A stretch of DNA of 64,000 nucleotides from Prochlorococcus marinus XMU1402 (GTDB taxonomy: Bacteria; Cyanobacteriota; Cyanobacteriia; PCC-6307; Cyanobiaceae), in assembly GCF_017696205.1 (NCBI RefSeq), contig NZ_JAAORD010000002.1, positions 62,001-126,000 on the forward strand, written 5' to 3'. The position numbers were made by a program, and so were the translations under genes. The stretch's first letter is position 1. Each line of letters starts with the position of its first letter. Below, one piece after another: positions 37,739-46,564 of the stretch. The notes beneath the pieces are model-generated. The model had not been told where the DNA came from, searched no databases, and saw nothing but the letters and a program-made list of their open reading frames with translations.

Positions 37739-38602
37739 ATGAATATTAATTCCTCATCTTCTCATAGAAGCGAAGAACCTGAAAGTGGTGTTTTATATTT
37801 AGTTGGCACACCTATTGGTAATTTAAATGATATTTCTTCAAGAGCAATAAACATTCTTAGAAATGTTTCATTAATTGCATGCGAGGATACTAGACAAACA
37901 AAAAAAATTACTAACCGATTTGATATAAATAATAGACTTATAAGCTTTAACAAAAACAATTCATTAAATAAAATTCCAAAAATAATTAATTTCCTCAAAG
38001 AAGGTAAATCAGTTGCCCTTGTAAGTGATGCAGGTATGCCAAGCATTTGTGATCCTGGAGAGAATCTAGTAAGAAATGTTAAGTTACATAATTTAGAGAC
38101 AATCTGTATCCCTGGGCCATCTGCTGCTTTAACTGCACTTTTGTCCAGCGGTTTCTCCGCTTCAAAATTTATTTTTGAAGGATTTTTACCAAAAAAGAAG
38201 AATGAAAGAAAAAAAATATTATCTGAAATTAGCAATAATGAAAAAACAACTATAATTTTCGAAAGTCCGCATCGTTTTAAAAAACTTTTAATTGAATTAA
38301 AAGAACACTGCGGGGGCGGAAGGGAAATTTGTGTTTCACGAGAATTAACCAAAAAATATGAAGAACAAATAAATAATAAGGTTGATAAAATTATTGATAT
38401 TTTCAACCAGCGAGAAATAATTGGTGAAATAACCATTGTTATTAAAGGTCTCGAGAAAAGTAATATTGTAGAATTTAATAAATCTCATCTAAAAAAAGAA
38501 CTACAGGAATTAATTAATGCCGGACTAAGTCTTTCAGCTGCCTCCAAATATTTAGCAAAAAAGAAAAACTTAACAAAAAATATGATTTATAATTTGTACT
38601 AA
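37739..38602 (+). CDS. rsmI: 16S rRNA (cytidine1402-2'-O)-methyltransferase RsmI
   Basis: 287-aa SAM-dependent tetrapyrrole-methylase-fold enzyme that 2'-O-methylates C1402 in the ribosomal decoding region. Motifs: LVGTPIGNLNDISSRA, ACEDTRQTKKITNRF, SDAGMPSICDPG and CVSRELTKKYEE. Normal length. The ATG is 3 bp from the divergent cysQ GTG, so both promoters must lie within the opposite gene. A LapA-like small gene follows after 24 bp. Confidence 0.96.
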   Translation: MNINSSSSHRSEEPESGVLYLVGTPIGNLNDISSRAINILRNVSLIACEDTRQTKKITNRFDINNRLISFNKNNSLNKIPKIINFLKEGKSVALVSDAGMPSICDPGENLVRNVKLHNLETICIPGPSAALTALLSSGFSASKFIFEGFLPKKKNERKKILSEISNNEKTTIIFESPHRFKKLLIELKEHCGGGREICVSRELTKKYEEQINNKVDKIIDIFNQREIIGEITIVIKGLEKSNIVEFNKSHLKKELQELINAGLSLSAASKYLAKKKNLTKNMIYNLY

Positions 38603-38626
38603 GAGTAAATATTAAAAATACTAAAA

Positions 38627-38851
38627 ATGTTTTTTGAATTAAAGAAATTTTTATTCAATACATCTCTAAACATTACATTTTTTTTAATGTTACTTATTGG
38701 TATTCAAAATAGTTCGAATAAAGCGAAGATTAATTTCTTAATTAATGAGACTATTAAATTACCTATAAGTTTCATCATAGGAGCAAGTTTTATTAGTGGT
38801 TCTATGCTTGGTGGATTTATAACCTTAGATTTCTTCAAAAGCAGCAAATAG
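38627..38851 (+). CDS. LapA-like small membrane protein
   Basis: 74-aa protein with two hydrophobic helices (about residues 14-26 and 45-66) separated by a short loop (NSSNKAKINFLINETIKLP), the layout of the LapA/DUF1049 domain linked in E. coli to lipopolysaccharide assembly. The similarity is weak. It follows rsmI after 24 bp and is convergent to the HTH protein gene, whose stop is next to its own. Confidence 0.5.
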   Translation: MFFELKKFLFNTSLNITFFLMLLIGIQNSSNKAKINFLINETIKLPISFIIGASFISGSMLGGFITLDFFKSSK

Positions 38852-39502
38852 TCAAAGAGCTATTAAAACTTCAGAACTAACTATTCTAGATATTCCGCGT
38901 GATAACAAAATTGGCGCTGTTATTTTAAAAACATCGCTATTAGGCACTTTTATTACTCTTTGATCTTTTTTACTTGATCTTTTTGCCGACTTTAAGTCGA
39001 AAAAGATTTCAATAGTTTTTCTGCTCAAATCTTTTTCCGATAAAAAATTCCACTCAACATATTCTTTTAGAAATTTTGTCTCCAATTCAACTTGCTTACC
39101 AACAATCATATAGACAACTTTAGGTAATTCAACCTCCTTTATTGACACAGAAGATAAATCCTTTTGTTGCGTGTTTTCTATTTCTAAATTTAAAGGTGCA
39201 ATTTCAAGAAATGTATTCTCAGGGAATGAATCATAAATAAATTCTTTAGATGATCCATCAAAATTATTATCAATAACCTTTTCTTCATCTAGTTTATTGG
39301 GATCTGAAAATCTTTTATTAGATTTGTTAAGTTTATTTATTTCAGTAAACTTATCCTCGCCAAGATTTTTTTTAAGGTGTCTGCTTATTGTTAGTTTAGT
39401 AAAATTATATTTCTTTGATATTTCTTCTAAAGATTGATTTTTAATAAAAGCATCAATTATTTCTCTTATTTGTTTTTCTGAAATTCTTTTTGCCAAAATC
39501 AA
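38852..39502 (-). CDS. Putative HTH-containing cyanobacterial protein
   Basis: 216 aa. The N-terminal residues 8-45 (SEKQIREIIDAFIKNQSLEEI then KKYNFTKLTISRHLKK) form a Trp-repressor/transposase-like helix-turn-helix. A low-complexity linker follows, and the C-terminal part (VVYMIVGKQVELETKFLKEY; KTIEIFFDLKSAKRSSKKDQ) is not recognised. TTG start at 39502 with a second TTG two codons later; no ATG near. It lies between rsmI/LapA-like and tRNA-Arg, divergent from the island. A regulatory role is possible but not shown. Confidence 0.55.
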   Translation of the reverse strand: MILAKRISEKQIREIIDAFIKNQSLEEISKKYNFTKLTISRHLKKNLGEDKFTEINKLNKSNKRFSDPNKLDEEKVIDNNFDGSSKEFIYDSFPENTFLEIAPLNLEIENTQQKDLSSVSIKEVELPKVVYMIVGKQVELETKFLKEYVEWNFLSEKDLSRKTIEIFFDLKSAKRSSKKDQRVIKVPNSDVFKITAPILLSRGISRIVSSEVLIAL

Positions 39503-39638
39503 GTAATTATATTTAGTAGTTATTGTAAGAAAACAAAAGACAAAAAAAAAGTATAACTTTTATTTCTTTAGTTTAATAAATATTTAAAGAAGTCATTTTA
39601 ATTGTTTAGTCATAAGCTCTCGGATATAATAATGAAAT

Positions 39639-39712
<74 letters not shown>

Positions 39713-39800
39713 CATTATTATTTCTTAAAGAATCATTCAAAAATTAATTTTTCTAATAAATAATTTAGTAAAACACGAAATTTTTAAAACTTTTTAATGA

Positions 39801-41117
39801 ATGATAGTAAAAAAATTTAAACACATTAATTTGCGGAATAAATTAACTAATAATCAACCAAAAAAATTAGGATTTAAGCTATTTAGAATAGGTATTTTAT
39901 TATTAGCTACTGCTCCTTCTTTAAGCTTTTTGCTTTTGCTATTTTCAACTTTTGGAGGATTACTTAGTAGAGAAAATAAATTTTTAGAAGATAAATATAG
40001 CCGGTTATTAATTCTAAGTTCATTTTTAATGATCTTTAACTGTTTTTTAATAACAACAGATTTAATTAAAACACCTGAATCAGATAAATCACTTATCTGG
40101 TTAGGGCTACTAAATTGGATCCCTCTATTTTGGTGTTTCTGGGGTTTTCAAAATTATCTAAACACAAAAAATGACAGGTTGGTTGCTTCAAAATTACTTG
40201 TTATTGGATCAATACCAGTTTTAATAAGTGGTTTTTGTCAAAAATTCCTTGGTCTATATGGACCCTACAGATTTTTTAACAATTTAATAATTTGGTATCA
40301 ACGCCCTTTAGGAGCTGATGGAGGCGTATCTGGATTATTTAATAATCAAAATTATGCTGGTGCTTGGTTATGTATTATATTCCCACTTTGTCTAGGATTT
40401 TTATTACAAAAACATAAGAAAATTTTTCTGAACTATATTAATTTCTCAGTTGTATCCTCATTTGTAACAATGATAATCTTAACAACATCTAGATCAGCAA
40501 TATTAGCGATGTTAATTTCTTACTTAAATTTAGAAAAATTTACTAGAAATAAAGTTCTGGCAATTTTTATCTCTATCCTTTCATTAATTCTGTTAGGTAA
40601 TATTTTACTTCTTATTAATATTGATATTCAGAAATACATAACAGACTATCTACCAACTGGAATTTTAAATAAAATAATTTATTTTAAATTTTCAAATTTA
40701 GACACTTTACCAAGATTTGATATTTGGAGTAAATCACTAACTTTCATAAATCAAAATTTATTTTTTGGATATGGTGCTGGATCATTCCCAAATATGTATG
40801 TTCTATTTGATGGAAATTTTGAAGGAATGCAACATACACATAATATTTTCTTAGAGCTTGCCTTTAATCATGGATTATTAGTTGCGCTTTTAATTTTATT
40901 TACAATGGTTAGTATTTTAATTACTGCATCAAAAAATTATTTTTTTAATAATAGTCAGGATTTATCTTTAATTGATAAAGCATGGATTATATCATTTGCT
41001 AATTTCATAATAATTCATATGTTTGATATTACATATTTTGATGGCAGAATTAGTATTTTATGTTGGACCCTATTAGCAGGCTTAAGAAAAATGAAAAAAA
41101 ATATACCTAAAATATAG
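39801..41117 (+). CDS. O-antigen ligase/polymerase-like membrane protein
   Basis: 438-aa polytopic membrane protein with about 11 hydrophobic helices and a large periplasmic loop. The Wzy_C-like region is SLTFINQNLFFGYGAGSFPN with QHTHNIFLELAFNHGLLVAL, the His-rich ligase motif of the O-antigen ligase (WaaL)/IctB-like superfamily. Given the island it more likely joins or polymerises surface glycan than transports bicarbonate, but IctB-type annotations of relatives remain possible. It is the first gene after tRNA-Arg. Confidence 0.85.
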   Translation: MIVKKFKHINLRNKLTNNQPKKLGFKLFRIGILLLATAPSLSFLLLLFSTFGGLLSRENKFLEDKYSRLLILSSFLMIFNCFLITTDLIKTPESDKSLIWLGLLNWIPLFWCFWGFQNYLNTKNDRLVASKLLVIGSIPVLISGFCQKFLGLYGPYRFFNNLIIWYQRPLGADGGVSGLFNNQNYAGAWLCIIFPLCLGFLLQKHKKIFLNYINFSVVSSFVTMIILTTSRSAILAMLISYLNLEKFTRNKVLAIFISILSLILLGNILLLINIDIQKYITDYLPTGILNKIIYFKFSNLDTLPRFDIWSKSLTFINQNLFFGYGAGSFPNMYVLFDGNFEGMQHTHNIFLELAFNHGLLVALLILFTMVSILITASKNYFFNNSQDLSLIDKAWIISFANFIIIHMFDITYFDGRISILCWTLLAGLRKMKKNIPKI

Positions 41118-41587
41118 AAATAGAATTTCTAGCCTTTATAAATTTTTCCCCAAAAACACACTCATATAAAGTTCTTAATTAGTAACGAAAGTTCTTATTT
41201 TACAACTTTTAGTCAAGCTAAATTATTCTTCTAAAAAAGTCTTACATTAAACATATCAATCCTTTATTTTAGAAAATTCAGCAATAATTTAACTTACTAA
41301 AAAAATAGTAAGATCTTTTTATTTTATAAGTTCTTTTTCATTGACCAGAAATGATCTAAGGGCCACTATATTCATTTCTAATTTAATTAAAGAAGCTAAT
41401 TTATTTAATCGAATTTTTTCTTTTTTTATTTTCCCAAACGGAGGAATTTTCAATATTATAAAAATACTTTGAAAAATTTTTTATCCCTGTTCATTTCCTA
41501 AAACTTTTTAACTTTAACTTTTTAAGATTTTTCTCTACATATTTATTAAAAAGTAAGGAGAAATATATTTAGAATAAATGTATAAAT
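41118..41587. other. 470-bp gene-free gap in the island
   Basis: No ORF longer than about 30 codons with a start was found on either strand, and no tRNA or strong repeat. The sequence is about 75-80% A+T. The only structure noticed is the hairpin at 41293-41312. It could be a decayed gene or an RNA region. Confidence 0.7.
41293..41320 (+). terminator. Possible terminator in the gap after the O-antigen ligase-like gene
   Basis: CTTACTA (41293-41299), A6 loop, TAGTAAG (41306-41312), then ATCTTTTT. A perfect 7-bp stem but A/T-rich and 176 bp after the stop, so function is uncertain. Confidence 0.4.
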
Positions 41588-42727
41588 CTATAATTCATCA
41601 TATATTGATAATGTTTGCGAATTAATTATTTCAGATGAGAATTCTGATTTTGCAATTCTTAAACTCTCTTTTCCCATTTTAATTCTCAACTCTTTATCTT
41701 CAATCAATTTTTGGATTGCCAAAGATAATTTTTTAGATTCTTTTATAGGAACCAAATATCCATTTACTCCCTCTAAAACCACTTCTTTACATCCTACTGT
41801 ATTAGTAGTAACTAAAGGCAATCCAATAGCAGCACCTTCTAAGAGACACTTTGGAAGACCCTCTCTATAAGAGGGTAAACATAGGATATCAGTCTCCAAT
41901 AATATCCTGTTAACATCATTTACCCATCCTAACCATTCTATAATTTTTTTATCATTCCATTCTTCTAATTTTGATTGTTTGAGAGATGTTGGATTTTTCT
42001 TGTCAATATCCCCTATAAGTAAAAATCTAGCCTTTATCTTTTTATAATGTAAAATTTTTGCAGCTTCTACAAATTCATATATGCCTTTATCTTTTAACAT
42101 TCTAGCTACCAATGATATGGTTGGAATTTTATTTTCTTTCTTTTTTTTAATCAATTTCTCATCAATCTCTACTCCAGCCCCTCTAATTAAAATTGATTCA
42201 TTAATATTTACTATTTTTGCGTTAATAAAAAAATTCATATCATCTGAATTTTCAAAAATAACTCTATTGTTTTGATTACTACCATGATGTTTATTAAGAG
42301 TAAATTTAAACAAAAGAAGTAAGATATTTTTTAGTAATTTAGCTTTTAAACTTGATGAAGTGAATACAAATCCCATTCCAATAGGGGCATTAATTACCGA
42401 CTTAATTTTTAATAATTTTGCAATAATTGATCCATAAATAATTGGTTTAGGTCCTACATTATGAATTATATCTGGCTTTATTTTATTAAAAATGTATAAA
42501 TACTTTAAGAGCAAATAAAACTCATATATAGGATTAATTCCTCTTCTATCTAAAGGTAAAGAAAAAAATTTAATGCCATTTTCTTCTATATATTTTCTAC
42601 TATGTTCTTCATTACAAGAAATATAAACATCATATCCAGCTTTTTTTGCTTCAAGAGCCCTTCCAAGAAAATGCGAAACAAAAAACCAATCTTCTGTTAA
42701 ATTAATAATAATTTTTTTTTTAATCAT
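41588..42727 (-). CDS. Glycosyltransferase family 4
   Basis: 379 aa, GT-B fold. ATG at 42727 is used (MIKKKIIINLTEDWFFVSHF) rather than the in-frame TTG two codons upstream. The donor-site motif is PSYREGLPKCLLEGAAIGLPLVTTN with E-x7-E. The N-terminal EDWFFVSHFLGRAL pattern is common in WcaI/PglA-like hexosyl or N-acetylhexosaminyl transferases of polysaccharide clusters. Downstream lies the gene-free gap. The GT2 gene is upstream on the same strand. Confidence 0.93.
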   Translation of the reverse strand: MIKKKIIINLTEDWFFVSHFLGRALEAKKAGYDVYISCNEEHSRKYIEENGIKFFSLPLDRRGINPIYEFYLLLKYLYIFNKIKPDIIHNVGPKPIIYGSIIAKLLKIKSVINAPIGMGFVFTSSSLKAKLLKNILLLLFKFTLNKHHGSNQNNRVIFENSDDMNFFINAKIVNINESILIRGAGVEIDEKLIKKKKENKIPTISLVARMLKDKGIYEFVEAAKILHYKKIKARFLLIGDIDKKNPTSLKQSKLEEWNDKKIIEWLGWVNDVNRILLETDILCLPSYREGLPKCLLEGAAIGLPLVTTNTVGCKEVVLEGVNGYLVPIKESKKLSLAIQKLIEDKELRIKMGKESLRIAKSEFSSEIINSQTLSIYDEL

Positions 42728-42764
42728 CTTCAATTTTGTAATACTTAGGTATTAAAAAAGTAAA

Positions 42765-43625
42765 TTAATTTTTTAATAAAAATTTAATTTTCCTAAAAAA
42801 TAGGAAAGTTCTTAACATTAAAAATTCTGGTAGATAATTTAACATCAAATACCATATGAAAACAAGAATTAAAGGGTAATTACTTTCTTCAAGTCTCCAT
42901 TTATAAAAAACATTAACTATGTTTTTAAATTTATAAAAACTTTTATTTTTAGATTTTATGTATTTCCAGATTTTTATATGATTTCGAATTGATTTTGATA
43001 TTAACATGCCTGAATTAGAAACATGATAGTGAAAAAGAGGTTTAGATATACTTTTGCCATAAACCTTCCTTGATGCAAGTCTTATATTTAGCTCCCAATC
43101 CTCATATCCAAGCGTCATGTTTTCATCGTAAAATCCATTTTCTAAAAATACTTTTCTTGGTATAAAAATACAATATGGTATTTGATTTATAAACATTTGC
43201 TCGAATAAATTAAATATTTTTTTCCTCCTACCTTTTGATTCACCCTCTAAAAAACAATCCGTAAAAACATATGAGATTTTTCTCTCATTCTGCATATTAA
43301 AAAATAATTCTTCAAGAGTATTTTCTTCAATCCAATCATCTGCATCTAGAAAGAATAAATAATCACCTTTTGAAAACTTTACACCTTTATTTCTTGCTGC
43401 AGATAGACCTTTATTTTTTTGATTTATTAATTTAACTAAACTGTCATTTTTAAAACTATTTAAAATTTTTAAGGTTTCTTCATCATTCGAGCCATCATTA
43501 ATTAATATTACCTCTTTTTCATTCCAAGTTTGATTCTTAATGGAATTAATAGTTTTTCTTAAAGTTTTTCCGCTATTAAAGCAAGGCACAATAACAGAAA
43601 TCATTCTATGATTTTCAGAAATCAT
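42765..43625 (-). CDS. Glycosyltransferase family 2
   Basis: 286 aa, GT-A fold. The start MISVIVPCFNSGKTLRKTI at the second Met (43604) is typical of GT2, so the first seven residues from ATG 43625, which overlap the methyltransferase gene, are doubtful. The D-x-D metal site is KGDYLFFLDADDWIEENTL; the acceptor-site region is LGYEDWELNIRLAS (ED motif). It adds a sugar to a surface glycan; specificity unknown. Confidence 0.93.
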   Translation of the reverse strand: MISENHRMISVIVPCFNSGKTLRKTINSIKNQTWNEKEVILINDGSNDEETLKILNSFKNDSLVKLINQKNKGLSAARNKGVKFSKGDYLFFLDADDWIEENTLEELFFNMQNERKISYVFTDCFLEGESKGRRKKIFNLFEQMFINQIPYCIFIPRKVFLENGFYDENMTLGYEDWELNIRLASRKVYGKSISKPLFHYHVSNSGMLISKSIRNHIKIWKYIKSKNKSFYKFKNIVNVFYKWRLEESNYPLILVFIWYLMLNYLPEFLMLRTFLFFRKIKFLLKN

Positions 43626-44382
43626 ATTCGCATTTTGTCCAAATCTCTCCCCAATCAGTTATTGTTTCTTTCATAATTAAATTTACCTTCCCAAGCTCTT
43701 TTTCTAATTCTTCTAATGTATGTTCAATTTTATGATCATTGTCAGAAAAATAGTAAATCCCAAATTTCTTTCTAAAAGCAATTTGCCAATCCCTTTTAAA
43801 ATATGGGACTCTAACCAAAAAAGTTTTTGCACCACTTAACTTTTGAACATTTTTTAGAAACAAAACTCTATCTTCAATATGCTCTAATACATTTGAAAGA
43901 ATAACAACTTCCGAACCTATTTCAGAATAATCATCAATATTTCCATTAATAAAATTCAAATTTTTTAAATTACTTTCTTTTTGTTTTTGTTTAGCAAAAT
44001 CAATATTTTTTTTACTTATATCTATTCCAGTTATAAAGCTTTTTGAAAGTTTTTTTGCAATACTGATAGCTACTGATCCATTACCGCAGCCTACATCAAG
44101 GACATTTTCGCCATTAATGATACGATCAATAAAAAATTGATGATAATTAGTTAATTGATGTTTTGGATGAATTCCGTCACCATATTTCAATGCTCTTTCA
44201 TTAATAATCCAATCTAGTTTATCTTTTATTAAAAATAAGTTTTTTATTGAAATTAATGGGTTATTTTGTCTTGACTCTAAAATAAAAAAGCTTGTAAATA
44301 TATATCTTCTTAATTTAGTTGGAATTAATAACCAACTATAAGAAAAGAGCTTTGCAACGCCTAAGATTATAATTTTCTTCAT
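43615..44382 (-). CDS. Class I SAM-dependent methyltransferase
   Basis: 255 aa. Motif I is GENVLDVGCGNGSVAISIA, followed by GIDISKKNIDFAK (SAM ribose acidic position) and the motif IV region EVVILSNVLEHIEDRV. It is probably an O- or C-methyltransferase acting on a sugar or glycan, by its place between galE and GT2. The ATG overlaps the stop of galE (ATGA). Confidence 0.9.
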   Translation of the reverse strand: MKKIIILGVAKLFSYSWLLIPTKLRRYIFTSFFILESRQNNPLISIKNLFLIKDKLDWIINERALKYGDGIHPKHQLTNYHQFFIDRIINGENVLDVGCGNGSVAISIAKKLSKSFITGIDISKKNIDFAKQKQKESNLKNLNFINGNIDDYSEIGSEVVILSNVLEHIEDRVLFLKNVQKLSGAKTFLVRVPYFKRDWQIAFRKKFGIYYFSDNDHKIEHTLEELEKELGKVNLIMKETITDWGEIWTKCEYDF

Positions 44383-45386
44383 TTTGAATTTCTATTTACA
44401 AATTTCCATGAGCTTTCACACATTTGATTAAGATCATATTTTGCACTCCATTTAAGTATATCATTAGCTTTTTTAGGGTTCGCAAAACAGGCGGCACAAT
44501 CACCTTCCCTTCTTTTAGATATTTTTATTGGTACATTTAATCCCGATACATTTTCAAAGGCTTTTTTTAATTCCAAAACACTTACACCTTTACCCGTACC
44601 AATATTGAAAAAATTTATTCCATTTTTTTTATCAATAAAATTTAATGCTTTATAATGAGCTTCTGCTAAATCCATAATATGAATATAGTCTCTTATTCCA
44701 GTACCATCAGGAGTAGGATAATCATCCCCAAATACTTCTAAATAATCTTTTATACCTCTTACAACTTTTATGATCTCAGGCATTAAATTTGCATTTTTAC
44801 CAGATAATGGATCGTCTCCAATTAAGCCAGATTTATGGGCTCCAATTGGATTAAAATATCTCAAGCAAGCTACCGACCAATTTTTTTCAGCTTTATAAAT
44901 ATCTTTGAGGATATTTTCGATTATAATTTTTGTTTGCGCGTATGGATTTAATGGTTTCAAGATATGACTTTCATCAATTGGGCAAAAATCGGGTTCTCCA
45001 TATACTGCTGCAGAACTGCTAAAAAGAAACTTTTTAACGCCTGTTAATTGCATAGCTTTTAATAAACTTATAGTCCCATTAACATTAACTTCGTAGTATT
45101 CGAGGGGATTAACTATTGATTCGGAGACTGATTTAAGAGCTGCAAAATGTATTACCGATGTTACTTTATTCTCATTAATTATTTTTATTAAGTTCTTGTT
45201 ATCCCTTATATCACAATCGTAAAAGCAAACTTTATTCTTGGTGATTGTCCTAATCTTATCTACAATCTCTCTTTTACAATTACTAAAGTTATCCACTATG
45301 ACATATTTCTGATTCTTCTCCGACAGTAATGTTGCAGTATGAGATCCGATATATCCAAAACCTCCAGATATTAGGATACAAGACAT
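44379..45386 (-). CDS. galE: UDP-glucose 4-epimerase
   Basis: 335-aa extended SDR that interconverts UDP-Glc and UDP-Gal (or the GlcNAc/GalNAc pair). NAD loop GGFGYIGSHTATLL; catalytic Ser-Ala-Ala and Tyr in SSSAAVYGEPDFCPIDE and PYAQTKIIIENIL; the conserved ACLRYFNPIGAHKSGLIGDDP is full GalE. A complete gene on the minus strand supplying galactose donor for the island. Overlaps the methyltransferase gene by 4 bp downstream. Confidence 0.95.
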   Translation of the reverse strand: MSCILISGGFGYIGSHTATLLSEKNQKYVIVDNFSNCKREIVDKIRTITKNKVCFYDCDIRDNKNLIKIINENKVTSVIHFAALKSVSESIVNPLEYYEVNVNGTISLLKAMQLTGVKKFLFSSSAAVYGEPDFCPIDESHILKPLNPYAQTKIIIENILKDIYKAEKNWSVACLRYFNPIGAHKSGLIGDDPLSGKNANLMPEIIKVVRGIKDYLEVFGDDYPTPDGTGIRDYIHIMDLAEAHYKALNFIDKKNGINFFNIGTGKGVSVLELKKAFENVSGLNVPIKISKRREGDCAACFANPKKANDILKWSAKYDLNQMCESSWKFVNRNSK

Positions 45387-45439
45387 TTACAAAAATACCC
45401 TTATTAAAAATATATATCTATAAAATTTATATGACATTT

Positions 45440-45928
45440 TTAAAATATAATCCGCTCAGAATTTTTTTTAATATTTTCATTAAAAATCCAATCAACAATT
45501 TCTTTTCGTGGAGTATATCCTATTATTAATTTTCTAAGTATTAGGGTAATATTTTTTACATAATTTTTATAAATAAATCTTCCTAAAGAATCAATCTCAA
45601 TAGACAATTCTTTCCAAGGTAAAAAACAATATTGAGCCTTAAAAATTTTTAGATATTTTTTAGGTAAATATTTATCCTGTATTAGAAGTTCCTCAAACAA
45701 TTTTTCTACAGGTCTTAATCCAGTTATCAATATTTCAATATGAGCTTTTAGATAATTTTTATTTTTCAATTTTAAGCTAGAAAAATTAAATAACCCAATT
45801 CTTAAATAAAATTTCAGCCATACAGTTTTATCATATAAAAATGTATCTACAACAAATGAGATTATCAACCTAATTTCTCTAGGTAAATTCAGTAAAAATA
45901 ATCTTAATTTATTTATTCTTATGTTCAT
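45440..45928 (-). pseudogene. Internally deleted WbpM/CapD-type nucleotide-sugar dehydratase remnant
   Basis: 162-codon open frame that joins two distant parts of a WbpM/CapD/FlaA1 protein of about 600-650 aa. Residues 9-45 (LNLPREIRLIISFVVD, then WLKFYLRIGLFN) match the N-terminal membrane helix of WbpM. From residue about 65 on, IEILITGLRPVEKLFEELL and KLIIGYTPRKEIVDWIF match the very C-terminal part (normally TGLRPGEKLYEELL and YKPSGEIVDW). The NAD-binding and catalytic domains (roughly 400 residues) between them are missing, so it cannot be a dehydratase. ATG at 45928 is preferred over the TTG at 45934. It lies between galE and the acetyltransferase gene. Confidence 0.8.
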
Positions 45929-45964
45929 AAACAAGTATTTACAAGATAATGCTTAAAGTAAAAA

Positions 45965-46564
45965 TCATAACTTCAAATCTCTTTTTCTAATTAACTTAGC
46001 AGGAATCCCACCCACGACTGTATGTGACTCAATATCGCTTGTAACAACAGCACCGGCAGCTACTACTACCCCTTTACCAATCTTACAGTTTGGTAGGATT
46101 ACAGCATTTGAACCTATCCAGACATCATCGTTTACAATTATTTCTCCATCTTTCATTCCTTGTTCAATTATGGGTAATTTAATTGTCTCAAAAGAATGAT
46201 TACTAGATCTTAGAACAACATTTGGACCTATTAATACATTATTTCCAATTAAAATTTTACCCTTACCTCTAGCATTAATCATCACATTTGAGTTAAAACT
46301 AACATTCGAACCTATGGAGATTAGACTAGATTCAGAAGCATAAATTTTGCAATCCATCCCAAAGTAAGATTTTGAGCCTATTTTTATATTCTGAGGGAAT
46401 TCAATTCTTAGGCCTGATTCAAATCTATTATTCCCAAAAGATTTTTTTAATCTTATTTTGTAATAATTATCTCTTATAAAATAACCTACTCTGCCAGGGA
46501 TATTTCTTATAAAAAATTCAAGCCAATCTTTTAATTCCCTGCATATTAGATAAATCTTTTTCAT
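45965..46564 (-). CDS. Left-handed beta-helix acetyltransferase (WcaF/LacA-like)
   Basis: 199 aa. Hexapeptide repeats run from about residue 60 to 185 (IKIGSKSYFGMDCKIYA, ILIGNNVLIGPNVVLRSS, WIGSNAVILPNCKIGKG), the fold of trimeric acetyl-CoA transferases; SSNHSF contains the likely catalytic His. It probably O-acetylates a sugar of the glycan. The ATG overlaps the stop of the upstream GT gene by one base (TAATG), suggesting coupling. Confidence 0.92.
   Translation of the reverse strand: MKKIYLICRELKDWLEFFIRNIPGRVGYFIRDNYYKIRLKKSFGNNRFESGLRIEFPQNIKIGSKSYFGMDCKIYASESSLISIGSNVSFNSNVMINARGKGKILIGNNVLIGPNVVLRSSNHSFETIKLPIIEQGMKDGEIIVNDDVWIGSNAVILPNCKIGKGVVVAAGAVVTSDIESHTVVGGIPAKLIRKRDLKL

Noticed and set aside
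37762-38436. 224-codon ORF antisense to rsmI
   Set aside because: Shadow of a well-supported gene on the other strand. Its hydrophobic, Ser/Leu-rich composition is the expected reverse reading, and it has no family pattern.
39801-41117. IctB-type bicarbonate transporter annotation
   Set aside because: The family relation is real, but the polysaccharide context and the HTHN-type motif make ligase/polymerase a better name; carbon transport by IctB is itself uncertain.
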